Below are positions 59,371 through 64,000 of a DNA stretch of 64,000 bases, one piece after another. Position numbers and translations under genes: made by a program. The notes under the pieces were generated by a model. The model ran no database searches. It was not told the DNA's origin and was given only the letters and a program-made list of their open reading frames with translations. The stretch spans positions 434,001 to 498,000 of the forward strand of contig VANK01000004.1 of NCBI GenBank assembly GCA_008682415.1, given 5' to 3'. Within the stretch, counting starts at the first letter, position 1, and each line of letters opens with the position of its first letter. Origin of the DNA: Acidobacteria bacterium AB60 (GTDB taxonomy: Bacteria; Acidobacteriota; Terriglobia; Terriglobales; Acidobacteriaceae).

Positions 59371-61647
59371 CTACTCCAGCCACAAGGCACTGGTGATGAT
59401 GCGCGGATAGTAGCGGCTGGCCTTGCCCTCGCCGGAAACGATCTGGTCGCAGCAGGCCCAGTACGAGCTCCCCTCCGTCTGCCACTTCATGTGCGCCGCA
59501 TCGGCCTTCTGAAACACCTCCGCGATCGCCGGATCCGCATCCAGGTGGAAGACCCGCCGCGTGACATGCATGAAGATGGAGATCTTGCTCATCCACGAAT
59601 TATTGCTGGTCGACGACAGCTTGATCCCTCCATCGGCAAACAGGTTCCGCCGTTCCGGGTCGAGCAGCAGCCGCCGCGTGTGTTCCCGCAGAACCTCGAA
59701 CATGCGCCTCTCCGACGGCGAGCCATACACCTCATCCAGCGAGTGGCCCGCCCATCCGGTGTTCACAAAGTAGAGCGGGTACATGCACCCTTCCACGGCC
59801 GGCAGGATGCGCGAAGCGTAGCCCGGATTCGCCTTCTCGAAGATCGCCGGCAATACCCCGTCCACCGCCTGATCCGACACCACCGCTGCAACCTTCGCCG
59901 CCAGCTCCTCACACCGCTTCTGGCGGCTCCCGTCCCCCAACTCGCGGAACATCAGCTTCAGCGCCCAATAGCTCGCCCAGCTCTTCACGGCGATATACAC
60001 GTTGTTGCGCGTCTGCGCCAGCGAGTGATCCAGCGAGTCATACGTCGTGATCTCCTGGCCGCCCGCGCAGCGCGTGCTGTCAAACTGCGAAAACCCCACA
60101 TCGCCGCTGCGGTGAATCATGCTCTCCAGGCACGCCTCCACCACGTGCCTCTGTCCCTTCAGCCAATGCGTATCCCGCGTCTTGGCCACATAACAGCCCG
60201 CCGTCAGAACCCAGTTGCAGAGCTGCTCCTGCGTCATGTAGCTGAAGCACCCCGTCAGGTTCGCCAGCTCATAGCTGCTGCGCCCCTGCGGCGAGAAGTT
60301 GTTGTGGGCGCCCATGTCGTGGCAGAAACTGATGCCCCCCGGCTTCTTCTCGTACGGCCTCTTCAGCTGCGCCTCGTCCGGCGGAGGCGGCGTCTGCGAC
60401 GGATCCATCTGCATCGTCTCCGTCGTAGGCGCGAACTCCGACGTATACACCTTCACCTCGTCCTTGTAGCTGTAGTGCCGCACAAAATTGTCCAGCAGAT
60501 TCCGCACCACCCAGGGGTTGTGCTCCAGCTCCCAGAACACGTGATCCACCGAAAGATCAAGCGTGTTCATCATGCAGTACTCGCCCTCATTCACCACCCA
60601 GAACGGCTTCTTGTCCACCTCCAGCAGTTGTGTGCTGCCGTAGTAGCTGTGCGTCGCATGCGCGATCAGAAACTTCTGCTCCGCCGAGAGATGCGCCGCC
60701 GCCAGCTTCTCATCCAGTGCCTTTGCCGCGATCACCATCTTGCCGGCATTGTCGAGCGCCGTCCGCAGCACATCCGCCAGTCCCTTGAAGTAGCGCGTGT
60801 ACAGGTAGCGCCCGTCCATCCCATTCGTCTGGAAGCCCTCCAGATAAGATCCCAGCGCAATCGTGATTCCATACCTCTTCCCCGCCGGCACCTCGAACCC
60901 GAACCCCGGGCACGACCCCAGCAGATGAACCGGGTTGTACCGCTTCCGCACTCCATCGCTGGCCGACCACCGCATGAACACGAACGGCCCGGCATCAATC
61001 TTCTTGCCCTTCTCCCCCTTCGTATAGTCGAACAACTCCGCCGCGCCGCCCGCCTCGCGCCGGAACGCAAACCCCACCCGGCCCTTGCCAAGATCCGCCT
61101 CCAGAATCCTGCTCCCCGGCCGCGCATGGTTCAACGCAAACATCGCCGTCCGTGTGCTTTTGCCCTTGGTGTTATCCAGCTCCAGCCGAGCCACTACCGC
61201 GGGCAACAACCCCTCCCGCATACGCCGCCGATTCTCCTTCTCCGGATCGGGAATCGCCCCAAACGGCGAGTACACTGAGAACCGCAGCCCGTCAGCCTCC
61301 CACACATCGCTCGCCCAGCCATAACTGCGCGTGAACTCCCCCTCCTGGAACGGAGTCGCATCCGGCTTCACGTTTTGCTCCGCCGGGCCCGCCTGCTCCA
61401 CCAGGAACGCATCCGCCGACCGGTTCACCGCCGCCGTGTAAAACGGCAGGCACTTCAACGTCCCATCGGAGTAGCGATCCCCATCCTTATATCCAAGGAA
61501 CACCTCCTGGTCGCCGGGCTGCCCGATCTGCAGCCCTATGCCGCCGCGGGTCCCAAAGTTGCCGCACGTAAAGCTCATGAACGCGCCCATGGGCGAGTGC
61601 TGGGCGTTGAAGCTTAGTTGGCCGGAGAGCGGAGCGCTTTTGGTCAT
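59371..61647 (-). CDS. GH52 beta-xylosidase
   Basis: A 758-residue protein matching glycoside hydrolase family 52, which removes xylose from xylo-oligosaccharides with retention. The N-terminus (SFNAQHSPMGAFMSFTCGNF) is a GH52 hallmark, followed by GQPGDQEVFLGYKDGD, and a central NEGEYCMMNTLDLSVDHVFW near residues 350-370, where the nucleophile Glu of the Geobacillus enzyme maps. No signal peptide, so it is cytoplasmic and expects imported substrates. ATG at 61647 follows GAGGAAG 7 bases upstream. Its stop is 10 bases from the AI-2E-type gene's stop. It is divergent from the transporter gene at 62036. Confidence 0.87.
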   Translation of the reverse strand: MTKSAPLSGQLSFNAQHSPMGAFMSFTCGNFGTRGGIGLQIGQPGDQEVFLGYKDGDRYSDGTLKCLPFYTAAVNRSADAFLVEQAGPAEQNVKPDATPFQEGEFTRSYGWASDVWEADGLRFSVYSPFGAIPDPEKENRRRMREGLLPAVVARLELDNTKGKSTRTAMFALNHARPGSRILEADLGKGRVGFAFRREAGGAAELFDYTKGEKGKKIDAGPFVFMRWSASDGVRKRYNPVHLLGSCPGFGFEVPAGKRYGITIALGSYLEGFQTNGMDGRYLYTRYFKGLADVLRTALDNAGKMVIAAKALDEKLAAAHLSAEQKFLIAHATHSYYGSTQLLEVDKKPFWVVNEGEYCMMNTLDLSVDHVFWELEHNPWVVRNLLDNFVRHYSYKDEVKVYTSEFAPTTETMQMDPSQTPPPPDEAQLKRPYEKKPGGISFCHDMGAHNNFSPQGRSSYELANLTGCFSYMTQEQLCNWVLTAGCYVAKTRDTHWLKGQRHVVEACLESMIHRSGDVGFSQFDSTRCAGGQEITTYDSLDHSLAQTRNNVYIAVKSWASYWALKLMFRELGDGSRQKRCEELAAKVAAVVSDQAVDGVLPAIFEKANPGYASRILPAVEGCMYPLYFVNTGWAGHSLDEVYGSPSERRMFEVLREHTRRLLLDPERRNLFADGGIKLSSTSNNSWMSKISIFMHVTRRVFHLDADPAIAEVFQKADAAHMKWQTEGSSYWACCDQIVSGEGKASRYYPRIITSALWLE

Positions 61648-62035
61648 CGGGATCTTCCTCAGCAGCGAATTATAGCGACCGGTCCTAGGACGCGGATCGC
61701 CCACGGCGCATCACGCCGCCTCCAAGGTTATATAGTCGCCACAGCCGCGAGTAAAGCGATATAGTTGGGTGACGCGAATCACAGCCGGGGAACCGCTATG
61801 GCTCGAAAATCGTGAGGGCTGGTGCGCCCATCCCCTCCCGAGCGGCGAGCCTGCGTCGCAGGCTGCGGCACACTCCGGCTGGCTCCGTTCTTAGGTGACA
61901 GTTCCGGACTCCGAGGTATTTACTGGGGTACGCACCAGAACAGGCTCGACTCGGTCGCTCTCCTTCCCCGCTGGGTCGCGCCCGTACATTCGTTCGTATT
62001 TCTCCGCCCGCGCGGCGGACAGAGAGCAGGCGCTC
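61648..62035. promoter_or_regulatory. divergent promoter region of the GH52 and transporter genes
   Basis: No gene is supported in these 388 bases. TTATATAGTC (about 61726) and GATATAGTT (about 61770) are A/T-rich boxes that could serve divergent promoters. A perfect palindrome AGCCTGCG-T-CGCAGGCT lies at 61848-61864 and GGCG-CATCA-CGCC nearby. The large minus-strand frame 61796-63745 is antisense to the transporter and rejected. Confidence 0.4.
61848..61864. promoter_or_regulatory. 17-bp perfect palindrome, operator candidate
   Basis: AGCCTGCG, one T, then CGCAGGCT: an odd-centred perfect dyad in the divergent GH52/transporter spacer. Its one-base centre makes an RNA hairpin awkward, so binding by a dimeric repressor such as the ROK protein or a LacI-type regulator is more plausible. 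No such protein is proven to bind. Confidence 0.4.
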
Positions 62036-63415
62036 ATGAGCAGCAGCACCTCCGTCACCGGCAGCATCCGCAAGCTCGCATTCTCTGAGAAGTTCGGCTA
62101 CGGCCTCGGCGACCTCGCCGCCAACTTCGTCTTCCAGGCCCTGATGGCGCTGCAACTGGACTACTACACCAAGACCGTGGGCCTCACCCCGGCCCAGGCC
62201 GGCACCATGTTCCTCGTCGTCGGCCTCGCCTCCGCCGTCTTCAACCCGGTCATGGGCGTCATCGCCGACCGCACCCACACGCGCTGGGGTCGATTCCGCC
62301 CCTGGCTGCTCTGGACCGCCGTGCCCTTCGGCGTCATCGGCATCCTCACCTTCACCACCCCCAACCTCTCCTCCAGCGCCAAGCTCATCTACGCGTGGGT
62401 CACCTATCTGCTGCTGCGCTTGATCTACGCCATGAACAACGTGCCCTACGCCTCCCTCAACGGCGTCATGACCGACGACCCCAACGAGCGCAACAGCATC
62501 GCCCAATTCCGCCAGATCTTCGCCAACAGCGCGGGCTTCATCGTCGGCAGCCTGGCCGTTCCCATGGTCGCGTTCCTCGGCCGCGGCAACAACGCCCTCG
62601 GCTACCAGCTCACCATGGGCAGCTATCTCGCGCTCTCCATCATCCTGTTCCTCATCGCCTTCGCGGTCACCAAGGAACGCATCCAGCCCGCCGCCACACA
62701 GAAGTCTTCCGTCGGCCAGGATCTCTCCGACCTGATGAAGAACGGCCCCTGGATCACCCTCTTCCTCATTACCGTCTTCTACTTCACCGCGCTGCTCATT
62801 CGCGGCAACGTGATGCTGCCCTACTTTGAAAGCTGCGCCGGCAACAAGATCCTCTTCAGCTGGTTCAACGGCTTCGGGCTCACCGCCCTGCTCGTGGGCG
62901 TCGCCTGCTCCACAGCCCTCACCAAGCGCTTCGGCAAGCGCGCCCTCTTCTTTTGGAGCATGTTCCTCACCGGCATCCTCTGCATGGCGCTGTTCCTGCT
63001 CCCGCCCACCGCAACCATTCCCATCATCGCTCTTGAAGTCGTCCGGCAATTTATCTACGGCTGCTCCGGTCCGGTCCTGTGGTCCATGATGGGCGACGTC
63101 GCCGACTTCGGCGAGTGGAAGCTCGGCCGCCGCGCCACCGCCACCGTCACCGCCGGAATCGTCTTCGCCCTGTGGGTCGGCGTCGCCCTCGGCGGCGCCA
63201 TCGCCGGCTGGCTCCTCGCCCTCTATGGATACGATCAGCACCTCACCGTGCAGTCGCCGCACGCCCTGCTGGGTATCCGCCTCATCGCCTCTGTCTACGC
63301 CGGCGCATCTTTCCTCGCATCCGCGGTGTGCCTGCTCTTCTACGGCATCAACATGAAACTGAATCTCACCATCTCCCAGGAACTCAGCGAACGGCGCCGC
63401 AAACTCTCCATGTAA
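62036..63415 (+). CDS. GPH-family (glycoside-pentoside-hexuronide) cation symporter
   Basis: A 459-residue, 12-helix major-facilitator-type transporter. It has [40 protein letters not shown], the GPH signature [40 protein letters not shown] and the C-terminal [23 protein letters not shown] members (MelB, XynB-type) import disaccharides, often xylosides, with Na+ or H+. Start: ATG at 62036 after GAGAGCAGG. Context with GH52 and GH10 points to xylo-oligosaccharide uptake. It is followed, after a dyad symmetry, by the xylanase gene. Confidence 0.93.
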   Translation: MSSSTSVTGSIRKLAFSEKFGYGLGDLAANFVFQALMALQLDYYTKTVGLTPAQAGTMFLVVGLASAVFNPVMGVIADRTHTRWGRFRPWLLWTAVPFGVIGILTFTTPNLSSSAKLIYAWVTYLLLRLIYAMNNVPYASLNGVMTDDPNERNSIAQFRQIFANSAGFIVGSLAVPMVAFLGRGNNALGYQLTMGSYLALSIILFLIAFAVTKERIQPAATQKSSVGQDLSDLMKNGPWITLFLITVFYFTALLIRGNVMLPYFESCAGNKILFSWFNGFGLTALLVGVACSTALTKRFGKRALFFWSMFLTGILCMALFLLPPTATIPIIALEVVRQFIYGCSGPVLWSMMGDVADFGEWKLGRRATATVTAGIVFALWVGVALGGAIAGWLLALYGYDQHLTVQSPHALLGIRLIASVYAGASFLASAVCLLFYGINMKLNLTISQELSERRRKLSM

Positions 63416-63440
63416 ACAGCGCGGCCTCACACACGCCAAC

Positions 63441-63468
63441 GCGAGGATCTGCGCACGCGGATCCTCGC
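63441..63468. other. inverted repeat between transporter and xylanase genes
   Basis: GCGAGGATC (63441-63449) and GATCCTCGC (63460-63468) are perfect 9-bp complements around a 10-base GC-rich centre. No T-run follows. It could be a weak terminator or attenuator, or an operator for the xylanase gene that starts 45 bases downstream. Confidence 0.5.
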
Positions 63469-63512
63469 AAGCACCTCCAACTTGCATCTCCCCATCTCCC
63501 GGAGCAAACACC

Positions 63513-64000
63513 ATGCAACGCCGTTCCAGCATCGCACTCCTCGCTGCCCTGGCCTCCTTTGCCCTGCCCCTTCGCCCGCAGGCCCCCGATTCCCCCACCC
63601 TCAAAGACACCTTCCGCAACGCCTTCCTGGTCGGCGCAGCCATCAATACCCCGCAGATCACCGGCGCCGACACCCTTGGCGACTCCCTCATCGTCCAGCA
63701 GTTCAACTCCATCAGCCCCGAGAACGTCTTGAAGTGGGAGGTCATCCATCCCCGCCCGGACGCCTACGACTTCAGCCTCGCCGACAAGTACGTCGCCTTC
63801 GGGCTCGAACACCACATGTTCATCGTGGGACACAACCTCTGCTGGCATTCGCAAACCCCTCCCTGGGTCTTCAAAGACGACAAAGGCAATCCCCTCACCC
63901 GCGAGGCTCTCCTCCAGCGCCTCCATGACCACATCAGCACCGTCGTCGGCCGCTACAAGGGCAAGATCGGCAGCTGGGACGTGGTGAACGAAGCCCTCAA
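63513..64000 (+). CDS. GH10 endo-1,4-beta-xylanase, N-terminal part
   Basis: A frame opens at ATG 63513 (GGAG 9 bases upstream) and runs off the window after 162 complete codons. A signal peptide (MQRRSSIALLAALASFALPL, cleavage near residue 23) marks it as secreted. GH10 features follow: FLVGAAINTPQI, FNSISPENVLKWEVIHPRPD, FIVGHNLCWHSQTPPWVF and WDVVNEAL with the acid/base Glu at residue 160. The nucleophile Glu lies beyond the window. It would cut xylan outside the cell for GPH uptake and GH52 hydrolysis. Identity is strong in spite of truncation. Confidence 0.95.
   Translation, partial: MQRRSSIALLAALASFALPLRPQAPDSPTLKDTFRNAFLVGAAINTPQITGADTLGDSLIVQQFNSISPENVLKWEVIHPRPDAYDFSLADKYVAFGLEHHMFIVGHNLCWHSQTPPWVFKDDKGNPLTREALLQRLHDHISTVVGRYKGKIGSWDVVNEAL

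Noticed and set aside
59491..61278. 595-residue plus-strand frame opposite the GH52 gene
   Set aside because: It is dominated by Arg, His, Leu and Pro, a usual antisense composition, and has no family motif; GH52 is clear on the minus strand.
61796..63745. 649-residue minus-strand frame opposite the GPH transporter
   Set aside because: Its Gly/Glu/Asp-rich low-complexity sequence is typical of the antisense of a high-GC membrane protein gene; the plus-strand transporter has unmistakable family motifs.
1..64000. tRNA, rRNA, CRISPR array, insertion sequence or prophage genes
   Set aside because: No cloverleaf with a TTCRA arm, no regularly spaced direct repeats longer than the 8-bp tract, and no transposase, integrase or phage structural motif was found by reading both strands.

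Overview
The window looks like a chromosomal segment of a soil member of the Acidobacteriota (class Terriglobia, Acidobacteriaceae-like). Indicators are two PadR regulators each overlapping a large ADOP-type MacB/FtsX permease, a 1156-residue TonB-dependent receptor with an N-terminal carboxypeptidase-regulatory-like domain, DUF892 and CHAD proteins, and high-GC codon use with frequent GTG/TTG starts. No rRNA, tRNA, CRISPR array, insertion sequence or prophage was seen.

Layout. 1-10.7 kb is mostly housekeeping: the start of a PAP2-type phosphatase, a gamma carbonic anhydrase, PadR/ADOP pair 1, rpsU, a zinc-ribbon protein, purD, miaA, lpdA and a sugar-phosphate isomerase-like protein. After a 757-base gap with a strongly structured element comes an exopolysaccharide island (11.4-27.5 kb) that looks visibly less GC-biased. 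It encodes a complete Wzx/Wzy-type pathway: a glycosyltransferase fused to the initiating sugar-phosphate transferase, an export protein, a Wzz/BY-kinase, a flippase, a polymerase, two more glycosyltransferases, two GNAT/CelD-like acyltransferases, a beta-helix protein and a decayed relative of it.

27.6-32.7 kb has cutC followed by a complete minus-strand hypABCDE hydrogenase-maturation set (no hypF, no hydrogenase subunits), with a DUF1801 iron-chaperone-like gene and a small unknown gene inserted between hypB and hypC. 32.9-46.2 kb has an aminotransferase, a double-length dCTP deaminase, a secreted D-aminoacylase-like hydrolase, a DUF892 ferritin-like protein, a ku-ligD end-joining operon and treY-treZ for trehalose synthesis. 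Together these suggest tolerance of desiccation and DNA breakage.

46.4-64 kb has an orphan small protein, a UdgX-type uracil-DNA glycosylase, a CHAD protein, then sugar uptake and regulation (TonB receptor, Tat-exported Gfo/Idh/MocA protein, ROK regulator), PadR/ADOP pair 2, an AI-2E-type permease, and at the right edge a xylan/xylo-oligosaccharide locus: a GH52 beta-xylosidase divergent from a GPH-type transporter and a secreted GH10 xylanase cut off by the window end. The most unusual items are the iron-chaperone-like gene inside hyp, the structured element ahead of the exopolysaccharide island, the glycosyltransferase fusion, the truncated beta-helix pseudogene, the UdgX variant and the operator-like inverted repeats at both PadR loci.
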